Shown piece by piece: positions 17,340 to 27,379 of a DNA stretch of 64,000 nt (its first letter is position 1; every line of letters starts with the position of its first letter). This DNA is from Halomonas colorata (GTDB lineage: Bacteria; Pseudomonadota; Gammaproteobacteria; Pseudomonadales; Halomonadaceae): positions 62,001 through 126,000 of the forward strand of contig NZ_JABUZA010000001.1 in NCBI RefSeq assembly GCF_014897985.1. The letters run 5' to 3'. Under the pieces are notes generated by a model. The model was not told the DNA's origin. It made no database searches and saw only the letters and a program-made list of their open reading frames with translations. A program made the position numbers and the translations under genes.

Positions 17340-18451
17340 GCACGACTGGCTTTTACTGGCATGAGCGCTGCTTTTGGCATGACCAGGGCGCGATTGGGGT
17401 GTTTTCTGCCCCCGGCGAGTTCTTGCAGCCCCAGGCCGCATCGGAAAGCCCCGAAAGCAAGCGGCGGCTTAAAAACATTCTGGAAGTCAGCGGTTTGATC
17501 GACGAACTCCATGTGGTCAAACCGGTGGCGGCCAGCCTGGATGACCTGCTGCGTTTTCACACCCCGCGTTATTTAGAGGCGCTACAGACAGGCGACCAGG
17601 CGCAGGGCGGTAACGGCGGCGACTGTGCCCCGTTTATGCCGGGCAGTTGGGCGGCCGCCCGACACTCGGCGGGGCTGGCTATCGCGGCGGTAGAAGCCGT
17701 GGCGCTGGGGCAGGTCAACAATGCCTATGCCCTGTGCCGCCCGCCGGGGCATCACGCGGAAGCAGATCAGGGGCGGGGGTTTTGTCTGTTAGGCAATATT
17801 CCTGTCGCAGTCATGCGCGCGCGTGCTCTGGGCCAGGCGAAGCGGGTGGCAATTCTTGACTGGGATGTTCATCACGGCAATGGCCAGCAGGCAGCGTTTT
17901 ACGCCGAGCCGGACGTGTTGACTGTCTCGGTGCATCAGGCGGCGAATTATCCGCTGGAAACCGGGCACTTTGCGGAGCAGGGCGAAGAGGCCGGTGTGGG
18001 TACCAACCTCAACCTGCCACTGCCTCCCGGCTGTGGCCTGGGGGCTTATGAATACGCGATGGAAAGGCTTATTCTGCCAGCGCTTGAAGCCTTCGCGCCG
18101 GATTTGATCGTAGTGGCCTGTGGCTATGACGCCTGCGCCAAGGACCCGCTGGGCAAAATGCTGCTCAACAGCGCCGCTTTCGCACGCATGACGGCTCAGC
18201 TTAAAGCGCTGGCTGAGCGCTGCTGCGCAGGCAAGCTCGTGTTTGTGCACGAGGGCGGCTATTCAGAAGGCTACGTTCCGCTATGCGGCCATGCCGTTAT
18301 CCAAACTCTGGCGGGCAGCGCGCTTGGCGTACCCGACCCGCAGAATGATGAAATCGCTGCCTGGGGCTATCAGGCCTTGCAGCCGCACCAGCAGGTTCTG
18401 ATCGATGGCTGGCGCCAACAATGGGAGAACATGCATGACACCGCTTTATGA
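17336..18451 (+). CDS. Histone-deacetylase-family amidohydrolase, HDAH type (371 aa)
   Basis: A second zinc deacetylase of a different branch. GHHAEADQGRGFCLLGN lies near residue 140, zinc ligands are in DWDVHHGNG near 178 and CGYDACAKDP near 262, and Tyr is in HEGGY near 305. The length of 371 and the N-terminal TGFYWHERCFWHDQG match the class II-like bacterial HDAH enzymes (about 369 residues). The natural substrate of that branch is not settled, and an acetylated or acylated small amine is likely here. It is coupled at both ends: a four-base overlap with the gene before, and the next start lies inside its 3' end. Confidence 0.85.
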   Translation: MSTTGFYWHERCFWHDQGAIGVFSAPGEFLQPQAASESPESKRRLKNILEVSGLIDELHVVKPVAASLDDLLRFHTPRYLEALQTGDQAQGGNGGDCAPFMPGSWAAARHSAGLAIAAVEAVALGQVNNAYALCRPPGHHAEADQGRGFCLLGNIPVAVMRARALGQAKRVAILDWDVHHGNGQQAAFYAEPDVLTVSVHQAANYPLETGHFAEQGEEAGVGTNLNLPLPPGCGLGAYEYAMERLILPALEAFAPDLIVVACGYDACAKDPLGKMLLNSAAFARMTAQLKALAERCCAGKLVFVHEGGYSEGYVPLCGHAVIQTLAGSALGVPDPQNDEIAAWGYQALQPHQQVLIDGWRQQWENMHDTAL

Positions 18452-19391
18452 TCGCGACGGCTGGATTTGGCAGGACGGTGAATGGAGCGAATGGCGCGAC
18501 GCCAAGGTGCATTTGTTTACCCATACCCTACATTACGGCATGGGCTGTTTTGAAGGTGTGCGCGCCTACGCTGGCGCTACCGGTACGCATCTTTTTCGGG
18601 TGGCAGAACACACGCGCCGCCTGGCGGAAAGCGCCCATGCGCTGGATGTCCCACTGCCGTTTAGCGAAGCGGAAATAATCACCGCCCAGCGCGAGTGCCT
18701 GAGTAAAAACGGCTTGAGCAATGCCTACTTGAAACCCACCGTGTTTTTAGGCGCAGAAGGCCTGGGGCTTCGCGCCCAGGGACTGACCACCCATGTGATG
18801 GTGGCCGCCTGGGATTTAGGCCCATATATTTCGCCCCATGCCGCTACCCACGGGCTGCGTGCGCTAACGTCTTCCTGGGCACGCCATCATGTCAATATCA
18901 GCCTGTGCCGCGCCAAGACCAGCGGCCACTACGTCAACTCAATGCTGGCGCTCAATACCGCCGTGAAAGCCGGTTTTGATGAAACCATCATGCTTGACCC
19001 CGAGGGCTATGTAGCCGAAGCCTCGGCGGCTAACGTCTTCCTGCTGCGCGACGGCGTACTGCACACGCCCGAGGTGACGTCGTGCCTGCAGGGAATTACC
19101 CGGGATAGCGTGATTCAGCTAGCGCAACAGATGCTGGGTATTGAAGTGCGTGAACGCAGAATTACCCGCGATGAGCTGTATACCGCCGATGAGGCTTTTT
19201 TAACCGGCACCGCTGCGGAAATACTCCCACTTAGAGAGCTTGATGGGCGCCGGATAGGTAGTCGCGCAGGCGCGCCGCCCGCCAGTGAACCGATTAGCCA
19301 AGACAGCGTGACGGCCCAGCTGCAGCGTCTATATCGCCAGGCAGTGCGCGGTGAGCTGGAGGAGTTCAGGCATTGGTTGACCCCGGCTTAA
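18435..19391 (+). CDS. Branched-chain aminotransferase-like PLP enzyme, fold type IV (318 aa)
   Basis: Resembles IlvE in length and motifs: VHLFTHTLHYGMGCFEGVRAY near 25-45, KTSGHYVNSMLALNTAVKAGFDE near 155-180 (catalytic Lys in the GHYVN region or just before) and EASAANVFLLRDGVLHTPEVTSCLQGITRD near 195-225. It could be the housekeeping branched-chain aminotransferase. However, its place at the end of a TRAP/deacetylase operon, overlapping the upstream gene by 17 bases, suggests a transaminase acting on the deacetylated amine product. The start at 18435 uses GGGAG upstream. Confidence 0.85.
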   Translation: MTPLYDRDGWIWQDGEWSEWRDAKVHLFTHTLHYGMGCFEGVRAYAGATGTHLFRVAEHTRRLAESAHALDVPLPFSEAEIITAQRECLSKNGLSNAYLKPTVFLGAEGLGLRAQGLTTHVMVAAWDLGPYISPHAATHGLRALTSSWARHHVNISLCRAKTSGHYVNSMLALNTAVKAGFDETIMLDPEGYVAEASAANVFLLRDGVLHTPEVTSCLQGITRDSVIQLAQQMLGIEVRERRITRDELYTADEAFLTGTAAEILPLRELDGRRIGSRAGAPPASEPISQDSVTAQLQRLYRQAVRGELEEFRHWLTPA

Positions 19392-19399
19392 GCCGGGGT
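19380..19399. terminator. Palindrome between convergent genes, likely bidirectional terminator
   Basis: A perfect 20-bp palindrome with an AAGCCGGGGT right half spans the stop codon of the aminotransferase gene. The gene on the other strand ends at 19420. It can form a 9-10-bp GC stem in either transcript but has no clear T run, so termination would be weak or rho-assisted. Confidence 0.5.
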
Positions 19400-19419
19400 G
19401 TTAGGCAGGTCTAAGCGGG

Positions 19420-20529
19420 TCAGGCCTGCTGTTTAATGGCCTGTTCAAGAATCTTCAGCCGCCCAGGTGTCAGAGCATCCGCCACGGCGGTAATGCGTAT
19501 TACGTTGGCAAGTTCTGGGTGTGCCAGGCGTGCAACCAGAATGCCTTCTGCCAGCAGTTGCTGATGTACCGTCGCGGCGATGTCAGCGCTGGGTAGGCGG
19601 ATGCCGATAAAGTTGGTGGCACTCGGCAGCACATCGGCGCCTAAAGCGCGAAAGTGCTCGGCCAACTGCTCGCGGCGCGCTTTTACATCAGCGACGTGCT
19701 GATTCACTTCTTCAGGGTGGTCGAGCACTACTTCGGCGGCGGCCAGGGTCAGTGTCGACACTGCATAGTGAATACGTACCTTCATCATCATGGTAAGTAC
19801 GGCAGGTTCGGCGATCGCATAGCCAATGCGCAGCCCCGCTAAGCCGTGGGCTTTTGAGAGCGTGCGCAGGCGAATTACGCCGGGCAGTGCTTGGGCCGCA
19901 AACTCGCTCCCCGCATCATCACGAAAATCCCCATACGCTTCATCCAACAGTAGCCAGCAGGTGTCCGGCAGCGCCTCGCGCAGTTTGAGAATTGCGCTAT
20001 CGCTATGCAGATGGCCGCTGGGGTTATCCGGATTAGCAAGATACACCAGGCGCGCGTTTTCCTGATGCGCCGCTGTGGCCAATGCTTCCAGGTCAGGCGC
20101 CAACACGCCCGGCGCCTCATGGTAGCTAGGTTCAACCAGCCGACAGCCTTGCCCCTTGGCAAAATAGCCAAAGGTGGGGTAAGTGCCCGCCGTACACACG
20201 ACCGTGGCGCCGGGTTCACAGGTCGTGCGCACGGCCAGTGCAATCAGGCTGTCAGCCCCGGCATCCACCAGCATATGATCAAGGAGAATGCCCTGCTGCG
20301 CGCTCAGCCGTTGGCGTACGCCCAGGGCTTCGGCATCGCCGTAGCCGTAAACGTGTTTAGCCAGGGCATCACCAAAATGCTCGCGCAGCGCCCGGTGGGG
20401 CATATCCAGGCCTTCGTTGGACCCCAACTGATGCGGGATCTCTCGGCCAAGGCGACGTTCGAGTACTTTAATACCCGGAAAGGGGTTAACCGGGCCTTCA
20501 CCGGTAAGGTGCTCGGGGTAGCGAGGCAT
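19420..20529 (-). CDS. HisC-like PLP aminotransferase, fold type I (369 aa)
   Basis: A class I/II aminotransferase. It has the N-terminal LGSNEGLDMPHRAL, the cofactor-binding ANPDNPSGH near 175, DEAYGDF near 205 and the Schiff-base Lys in RTLSKAHGLAGLRIGYA near 235. The closest look-alikes are histidinol-phosphate aminotransferases, but a family member acting on other amines or aromatic amino acids is as likely, since there are no his genes nearby. It is the last gene of a leftward run with the FAD oxidoreductase and the Dpp-like transporter. It is separated from the FAD gene by the 13-bp tandem repeat. Confidence 0.85.
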   Translation of the reverse strand: MPRYPEHLTGEGPVNPFPGIKVLERRLGREIPHQLGSNEGLDMPHRALREHFGDALAKHVYGYGDAEALGVRQRLSAQQGILLDHMLVDAGADSLIALAVRTTCEPGATVVCTAGTYPTFGYFAKGQGCRLVEPSYHEAPGVLAPDLEALATAAHQENARLVYLANPDNPSGHLHSDSAILKLREALPDTCWLLLDEAYGDFRDDAGSEFAAQALPGVIRLRTLSKAHGLAGLRIGYAIAEPAVLTMMMKVRIHYAVSTLTLAAAEVVLDHPEEVNQHVADVKARREQLAEHFRALGADVLPSATNFIGIRLPSADIAATVHQQLLAEGILVARLAHPELANVIRITAVADALTPGRLKILEQAIKQQA

Positions 20530-20592
20530 GTTGATATCCTAAAAACAGTTTCTAAAAACAGTACTAATGATTACGCCAAGACTTTTCTTGAG

Positions 20593-20696
20593 GTGCTTTA
20601 TTTAAGAACTTTATCTAAGAACTTTATTTAAGTGCTTTATTTAAGAACTTTATCTAAGAACTTTATTTAAGTGCTTTATGTAAGTACTTTACCGCG
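20593..20696. repeat. 13-bp tandem repeat, about eight copies
   Basis: Seven back-to-back 13-mers fit the pattern G-(A/T)-(A/G)-CTTTAT-N-TAA and a partial eighth runs on to 20696. They are ordered as a 39-bp higher unit (GTGCTTTATTTAA, GAACTTTATCTAA, GAACTTTATTTAA) present twice exactly and then starting again. The right end overlaps the last codons and stop of the FAD oxidoreductase gene. A pair of CTAAAAACAGT words at 20539 and 20552, also 13 bases apart, continues the same period toward the aminotransferase start. Confidence 0.9.
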
Positions 20697-22058
20697 ATTC
20701 AGCAGGCAGTGGGGGTCAAGCGCCTGTTTGAGCGTCTGCATCAGGTCAATTTCAGCGCTGGTCCGGCAGGTGCTAAGCCAGGCGCGTTTTTCAATCCCAA
20801 TACCGTGTTCCGCTGAAACGGACCCGCCCAAAGCCTGAAGCGGTTCATACACCAGCGCTTCGACGGCGCGGCGCACGTCAGGGTCATGGCTACCGACGCT
20901 GATAGAGATATGCAGATTACCATCGCCCAAATGGCCAAACACGACCAGGCGGCCGTCAGGCCAGCGCTGCAACAACTGTGCTTCCAGCGTATCGGTGTAG
21001 CGCTGCATATCGATAATCGGCAGGCTGACATCAAAGGTCAGTACCGGCGCTAATCCTTTGACCAATCCTTCAATATCCTCACGGATAGCCCAAAGGCCAG
21101 CGCGCTGTGTGGCTGACTGGGCGATCACGGCATCGACGATCAGTTCACGTTCCAGCGCCTGCTCCAACGCTTCACTAAACTGTGCTTCAAGGCGGGCTTC
21201 GTCACTGCCTAATCCTTCGATGATCACGTAAAAAGGGTGGTCAGTAGAAATCGGGGGAGTGTGGCGTCCTGTTGTCTCGGTGAGCAGGCGATAGTGGTTC
21301 TGCCACATGACTTCAAAGGCACCGAGGCTGCCGCCCAGTGTTTTACCCATATGGCCGAGCAGTTCGGTAAGGGCATCAAACGACGGGCAGGCGACCAGTG
21401 CCGTTTGCTCAATCGGCATGGGCGGCTGCAAACGCAACACGGCGCGGGTCACAATGCCCAGAGTACCTTCGCTGCCGATAAACAGCTGCTTAAGATCAAA
21501 TCCAGCGTTGTTTTTCAGCATGCGATTCATGGAGCTGACCACGCGGCCATCAGCCATTACGGCTTCAAGACCCAACACCTGTTGGCGCATCATGCCGTAG
21601 CGAATAACCCGAACACCGCCAGCGTTGGTGGCAATATTGCCGCCGATGGTACAGCTGCCCCGTGCGCCAAGGTCCAGCGGGAACTGCAGTCCTGCCTCGC
21701 TTGCCGCTTCCTGTACCCGTTGCAGCGGGGCGCCAGCCTGTACCGTCAGCGTGCCGCCAACTCGGTCTATCTCCTCAATGGCGGTCATGCGTTCAAGCGA
21801 GATCACCAGCTCATCAGGGGTGGTTTCAGCGCCGTGTACCAAACCGGTGAGCCCGCCGTGAGTAACAACGGGCTGCTTGAGTTCAAAGCAGGCGCGCATG
21901 ACGGCCGCCAACTGGTCGGTATCGGCGGGGCGTACAATGGCGCCTGCGTGGCAAAGCGCACCGGTCATCCAGTCTTCCTGGCGATTGGTCACATCATCGC
22001 CGGTGATCACATGGGCAGCGCCCACTATGTTGCGCAGTGTTTCTAGGCTTATTAGCAC
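20676..22058 (-). CDS. FAD-binding oxidoreductase, GlcD/D-2-hydroxyacid dehydrogenase family (460 aa)
   Basis: A VAO-type flavoprotein. The FAD-binding half has VRPADTDQLAAVMRAC, VVTHGGLTGLVHGAE (pyrophosphate loop) near 65 and LGARGSCTIGGNIATNAGGVRVIRYG near 130-155. The C-terminal half has the metal-site style motif VFGHLGDGNLHISIS near 370 and SAEHGIGIEKR near 420. Family members oxidise glycolate, D-lactate or D-2-hydroxyglutarate. With two aminotransferases and an ABC importer nearby, oxidation of a hydroxyacid from the imported compound is plausible. The gene's 3' end lies in the 13-bp repeat. Confidence 0.88.
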   Translation of the reverse strand: MLISLETLRNIVGAAHVITGDDVTNRQEDWMTGALCHAGAIVRPADTDQLAAVMRACFELKQPVVTHGGLTGLVHGAETTPDELVISLERMTAIEEIDRVGGTLTVQAGAPLQRVQEAASEAGLQFPLDLGARGSCTIGGNIATNAGGVRVIRYGMMRQQVLGLEAVMADGRVVSSMNRMLKNNAGFDLKQLFIGSEGTLGIVTRAVLRLQPPMPIEQTALVACPSFDALTELLGHMGKTLGGSLGAFEVMWQNHYRLLTETTGRHTPPISTDHPFYVIIEGLGSDEARLEAQFSEALEQALERELIVDAVIAQSATQRAGLWAIREDIEGLVKGLAPVLTFDVSLPIIDMQRYTDTLEAQLLQRWPDGRLVVFGHLGDGNLHISISVGSHDPDVRRAVEALVYEPLQALGGSVSAEHGIGIEKRAWLSTCRTSAEIDLMQTLKQALDPHCLLNRGKVLT

Positions 22059-22090
22059 TGATCATCCTTAAAAATTAATGGGTCTTTCTG

Positions 22091-23722
<1,632 letters not shown>

Positions 23723-23731
23723 AAAAAGCTC

Positions 23732-24565
23732 CTAGCGCTCGCGGGAAAGTTTGGGGTTTAAGGCATCGTCCAAGCCTTCGCCCACTAGGTTAAGCGCCAG
23801 TACGGTCAGCAGAATGGCCACGCCGGGGAAGAAGCTTAGCCACCATGCTTGACGAATCACGGTGCGCGCCGCCCCAATCATATAACCCCAGGACATGACG
23901 TTAGGATCGCCCAACCCAAGAAACGATAGAGAGGATTCCAGCAAAATGGCGGTGGCCACCATCAGCGATGCCAGCACAATAATCGGGGAAAGCGTATTGG
24001 GCAGGATTTGGCGCAATATGATGGTGCTGTTGGTTTGCCCTACCAGGCGGGCCGCTTCTACATATTCGCGATGGCGCAGCGACATAAATTCAGCGCGCAC
24101 CAGACGAGCCACGGGGGGCCAGCTCACCAGAGCGATGGCAAGCACTATAGAGGTAACGCTGGGCTGCATAATGGCGACCAGCACAATGGCCAGGGCAAAG
24201 TTGGGAATGGTCTGAAAGAACTCGGTGAAGCGCATTAGAATGTCATCAATCAACCCGCCGTAATAGCCTGCAATGGCGCCTAGCGGTACGCCAATCAACA
24301 GCGCCACGCTGGTGGATACCAGGCCAATCAGCAGCGATACCCAGGCGCCATGCATCAGGCCTGCGGCCACGTTGCGGCCCATGGTATCAGTGCCTAGCGG
24401 GAAACCATCCTGAGATAAGGGCGGCAGGAAAGGGCGTTGCACCATGCGCCAGGGCGATTCAGGAAACAGCAGCGGGGCAAGAATCGCCATAGCGATAATC
24501 ATCAGCAGGATAATCAGCCCCACCAGGGCGCCACGGTTCTGCGCAAAGCGTGCGAAAAAGCTCAT
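23732..24565 (-). CDS. ABC importer permease, DppC-like (277 aa)
   Basis: An inner-membrane permease of the OppC/DppC family. It has an N-terminal membrane segment (LVGLIILLMIIAMAILAPLLF), the periplasmic GTDTMGRNVAAGLMHGAWVSLLIGL motif and about six helices in all. The cytoplasmic EAA loop EYVEAARLVGQTNSTIILRQILPNTLSPIIV contacts the ATPase. The start overlaps the end of the DppB-like gene by four bases and the ATPase gene follows nine bases after its stop. Confidence 0.92.
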   Translation of the reverse strand: MSFFARFAQNRGALVGLIILLMIIAMAILAPLLFPESPWRMVQRPFLPPLSQDGFPLGTDTMGRNVAAGLMHGAWVSLLIGLVSTSVALLIGVPLGAIAGYYGGLIDDILMRFTEFFQTIPNFALAIVLVAIMQPSVTSIVLAIALVSWPPVARLVRAEFMSLRHREYVEAARLVGQTNSTIILRQILPNTLSPIIVLASLMVATAILLESSLSFLGLGDPNVMSWGYMIGAARTVIRQAWWLSFFPGVAILLTVLALNLVGEGLDDALNPKLSRER

Positions 24566-25545
24566 GAGGCCCCCTTGATACGCGGATCAGCCAAGCGGTA
24601 CACCAGGTCGGTAATAATATTGAAGACGATGACCAGGGCGGCCGAGAAGAAGAAAATGCCTAATAGCAGGTTGTAGTCACGCTGTTGAAGCGCCTCGAAC
24701 ATCAGCCGGCCGATGCCTGGCCAGGCAAACACGGTTTCCGTCAGAATCGCACCGCCCACCATTTGCCCCGCCTGCAAGCCTGCCAGAGTGATAATGGGCA
24801 GCAGCGCATTACGCAGCACGTGGCGACGCTGGATAATCCCCGTTTTCAAGCCCTTCGCCCGGGCGGTTTTAACGTAGTCCTGCTGAGCGGCGTCCAGCAT
24901 GGACGTACGAGTCATGCGGGTATAGATCGCCATAAAGAACAGCGCAAGGGTCGTGGCGGGGAGTATCAGATGTTTAGCGACATCCAGAATCAAGGCAAAA
25001 CCGGTGTAGCCAGCGCCCACCGTATAAAAGCCGTAGGCCGGTAGCCAGTCTAGATAGACGGAAAACACCAGCACCGACATCAACGCGACCCAGAACAGCG
25101 GTGTGGCGTAGAACACCAGCGCCAGCGCCATAATGATCGAGCCAGAGGGTTTTTTAACCCGCGCCGCGGCCATCGAGCCCGCGATAATGCCCAATACCAG
25201 CGAGATCAGAAAAGCCGTGCCGGTGAGCAGTAAAGTGGCAGGTAGCCGCGCCATGATCAGATCAAAAACCGGCACGCCAAGCCGATACGAGTAGCCGAAA
25301 TCGAGCATCGCGATACCCGAGACATAGCGCCACAGCTGAACGTACATGGGCTGGTCGAGCCCGAAGCGCTCGCGCAGCTGGTTGAGGAACTCCTGATCGG
25401 CGGCGCCCGCTTCACCGGCCAGAATGGCAGCGGGGTCGCCAGGGGCCAGCTGAATGAGCAGAAAATTAAGAATAACGATCAAGAACAGCACTATCACGGC
25501 TTTGAAAAGCCGCATGATAATTAAGCGGGCATAAAGCATGAGCAT
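24562..25545 (-). CDS. ABC importer permease, DppB-like (327 aa)
   Basis: Partner permease of the OppB/DppB family. It starts with MLYARLIIMRLFKAVIVLFLIVILNFLLIQLAPGDPAAILAGE, the family's typical first helix and GDP turn. Six membrane segments are visible, with an EAA loop QQDYVKTARAKGLKTGIIQRRHVLRNALLPIIT near 215-245. It is encoded between the binding protein and the DppC-like gene. Confidence 0.92.
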   Translation of the reverse strand: MLMLYARLIIMRLFKAVIVLFLIVILNFLLIQLAPGDPAAILAGEAGAADQEFLNQLRERFGLDQPMYVQLWRYVSGIAMLDFGYSYRLGVPVFDLIMARLPATLLLTGTAFLISLVLGIIAGSMAAARVKKPSGSIIMALALVFYATPLFWVALMSVLVFSVYLDWLPAYGFYTVGAGYTGFALILDVAKHLILPATTLALFFMAIYTRMTRTSMLDAAQQDYVKTARAKGLKTGIIQRRHVLRNALLPIITLAGLQAGQMVGGAILTETVFAWPGIGRLMFEALQQRDYNLLLGIFFFSAALVIVFNIITDLVYRLADPRIKGAS

Positions 25546-25564
25546 TTCCCTGACAGCAATCGAG

Positions 25565-25592
25565 CGCCCAGGCAGCTTGCGCTACCTGGGCG
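25565..25592 (-). terminator. Hairpin between binding-protein and permease genes
   Basis: A 12-bp stem with one mismatch (CGCCCAGG core) and a 4-nt loop starts about nine bases after the binding-protein stop and has no T run. In ABC operons such hairpins protect the abundant binding-protein mRNA and reduce downstream permease expression, the likely role here. Confidence 0.6.
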
Positions 25593-25600
25593 GGCTTGGC

Positions 25601-27157
25601 TTAGCGGTCTAGCCAGGCATCCCTGAAGCCTTCGTTCAGCCCTACGCTAGAGTTGACGAGATCTTTCACATCACAGCGGTAGAGGGTCGGAAAGCCCAGT
25701 TCCATCAGCCAGCCAACGGGCACATCCTCATGCAGGATCTCTTGCACTTCTTTATAGAGCGCTTCGCGTTCTTCGTCTGGGTAGGCGGTAGCGGCTTCGT
25801 TGAATAGCTCATCAACGCGCTCATTTTCATACCCTTCCACGTTATTCCAGGGTGAACCTTTGGCGATATTGTCGGAAAGGTAGGTGCGCGAAATGCCGAG
25901 TGCCGGATCGCCGTACTGGTACAGGTAGGTAAAGGCGAGATCGTAATCCCAGTCCCCCAGGCGCTGGTTCCAACCGCCAACGTCAGTGGCTTGCGTGCTG
26001 ACATTAATGCCTACTTCACGCAGGTTTTGTTGCACGGCTTCGGCCCAGCGGGTCCAGGTTTCGCCGTAAGGCAGCGGCAGGATAGTGACTTCTTCGCCGT
26101 CGTAACCCATTTCCTCCAGCAGCTCACGGGCGCGCTCGGGGTTATAGTCGTAAGGTTCCAGCGAGTCATCCTGGAAACGAGCATTAGAGCCGAACGACGA
26201 CAGAGGCACCTTGCCTAAACCATTCCACAAAACATTCCGGGCAAACTCCCGGTCCATGGCGTACATCACCGCCTGGCGGAAGCGTTTATCGGCCGTGGGG
26301 CCTTCGCGGTTGTTCATCCAGAGCATGGAGTAGGGGCTGAAGTACTCATGGCCCTCTTCGGTGACACAAACGTTATCCATTTCGGATAAGCGCGGAATAT
26401 CGAAGTTTTCAACTGTGCCGCTGGGCAGCACATCAATCGTACCGTTTTCAAACGCCACCGCACGTGAACCGCCGTCAGGAATGATGTGCCAGTTGACGCC
26501 ATCAAGGTAGGGCAGGCCTTCCTCGTAATAGTCGTCGTTTTTAACCAGCTCAATCACCGTACCGCGCTCCCAGTTGGCAAACTTAAACGGGCCTGTGCCG
26601 ATAGGGTGGTCGTTATGTTCGTTGTTGCGGAAGTCGGTGCCTGCGTAAAGGTGTTCCGGCACCATGGTGAAGGTGCCCGCTTCAAAAGAGAGCAGGAACG
26701 GGCCAAAAGGCTCGGCCAGGGTAAACACCACCGTATGCTCATCGGTAGCTTCAATGCTTTCCACGTGCTGCAAAACAGCCCGCGCACTGGGGTTTAGTTC
26801 GCGGTGGAAAACATCGGCAGAGAAGACGACGTCGTCAGCGGTGAACGGCTCACCGTCATGCCAGGTAACATTGTCGCGCAGGTGGAACGTATAAGTGCGG
26901 CCATCGTCGCTGACATCCCAGGATTCGGCCAATTGGGGGATTGGTTCCAAGTCGGTGGTGTAGCGCAGCAGGCCTTCATAAATATTACCGGCCACGACCC
27001 GGGTGGGGGCATTTTGAATCATGCCCAATACCAAACCAGGCGGCTCTGGCTGAACGATGGTATTAACGATGCCGCCCTGTTTAGGGTCGTCGGCTAGTGC
27101 GGTGGTCGTAAACGCGAGTGCTGCAGCGGAAATTGCCAAAGCCAAAGGGTGTTTCAT
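25601..27157 (-). CDS. ABC importer periplasmic binding protein, family 5 (518 aa)
   Basis: A DppA/OppA-type solute receptor. Its signal peptide (HPLALAISAAALAFTTTALA) is cleaved before DDPKQGG. The family 5 features follow: GNIYEGLLRYTTDLEPIPQLAESWDVSDDGRTYTFHLRDNVTWHDGEPFTADDVVFS near 55-115, and HPIGTGPFKFANWERG near 190. The ligand may be a peptide, but many such receptors bind opines, modified amino acids or polyamine derivatives. It is the first gene of the leftward transporter operon and faces the GntR-family regulator across a 222-base gap. Confidence 0.93.
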   Translation of the reverse strand: MKHPLALAISAAALAFTTTALADDPKQGGIVNTIVQPEPPGLVLGMIQNAPTRVVAGNIYEGLLRYTTDLEPIPQLAESWDVSDDGRTYTFHLRDNVTWHDGEPFTADDVVFSADVFHRELNPSARAVLQHVESIEATDEHTVVFTLAEPFGPFLLSFEAGTFTMVPEHLYAGTDFRNNEHNDHPIGTGPFKFANWERGTVIELVKNDDYYEEGLPYLDGVNWHIIPDGGSRAVAFENGTIDVLPSGTVENFDIPRLSEMDNVCVTEEGHEYFSPYSMLWMNNREGPTADKRFRQAVMYAMDREFARNVLWNGLGKVPLSSFGSNARFQDDSLEPYDYNPERARELLEEMGYDGEEVTILPLPYGETWTRWAEAVQQNLREVGINVSTQATDVGGWNQRLGDWDYDLAFTYLYQYGDPALGISRTYLSDNIAKGSPWNNVEGYENERVDELFNEAATAYPDEEREALYKEVQEILHEDVPVGWLMELGFPTLYRCDVKDLVNSSVGLNEGFRDAWLDR

Positions 27158-27300
27158 TGTTCCTGCTCCTCGGTTATTAGGACGTAATTAAATTTACGTT
27201 ATCGTTAGGCGAGCGAGGCGTCGTATTGCTTAAGCTAAGAGCTAAAGCCCGATTGTGTTGGTTATTGGTGGCTTTTTTGACCATAGCACCGGTTTATAAA

Positions 27301-27312
27301 ACTGTCGACAGT
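27301..27312. promoter_or_regulatory. Palindrome in the divergent promoter region, candidate operator
   Basis: ACTGTCGACAGT is a perfect 12-bp palindrome. It lies between the start of the binding-protein gene (27157, leftward) and the GntR-family gene (27380, rightward). A second half site CGACAG follows at 27328-27333. Short palindromes of this type are usual operators for FCD-subfamily GntR regulators. Binding by the neighbour is inferred only. Confidence 0.45.
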
Positions 27313-27379
27313 CGGCAGTCGTCCATCGACAGAATGCTTTTTTGCGTCATACTGAAATACGCAATAATTTTCATGAGTA

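Noticed and set aside
21237-22046. 269-aa plus-strand open frame opposite the FAD oxidoreductase
   Set aside because: It lies wholly on the reverse strand of a well-supported gene and shows no motif or ribosome site.
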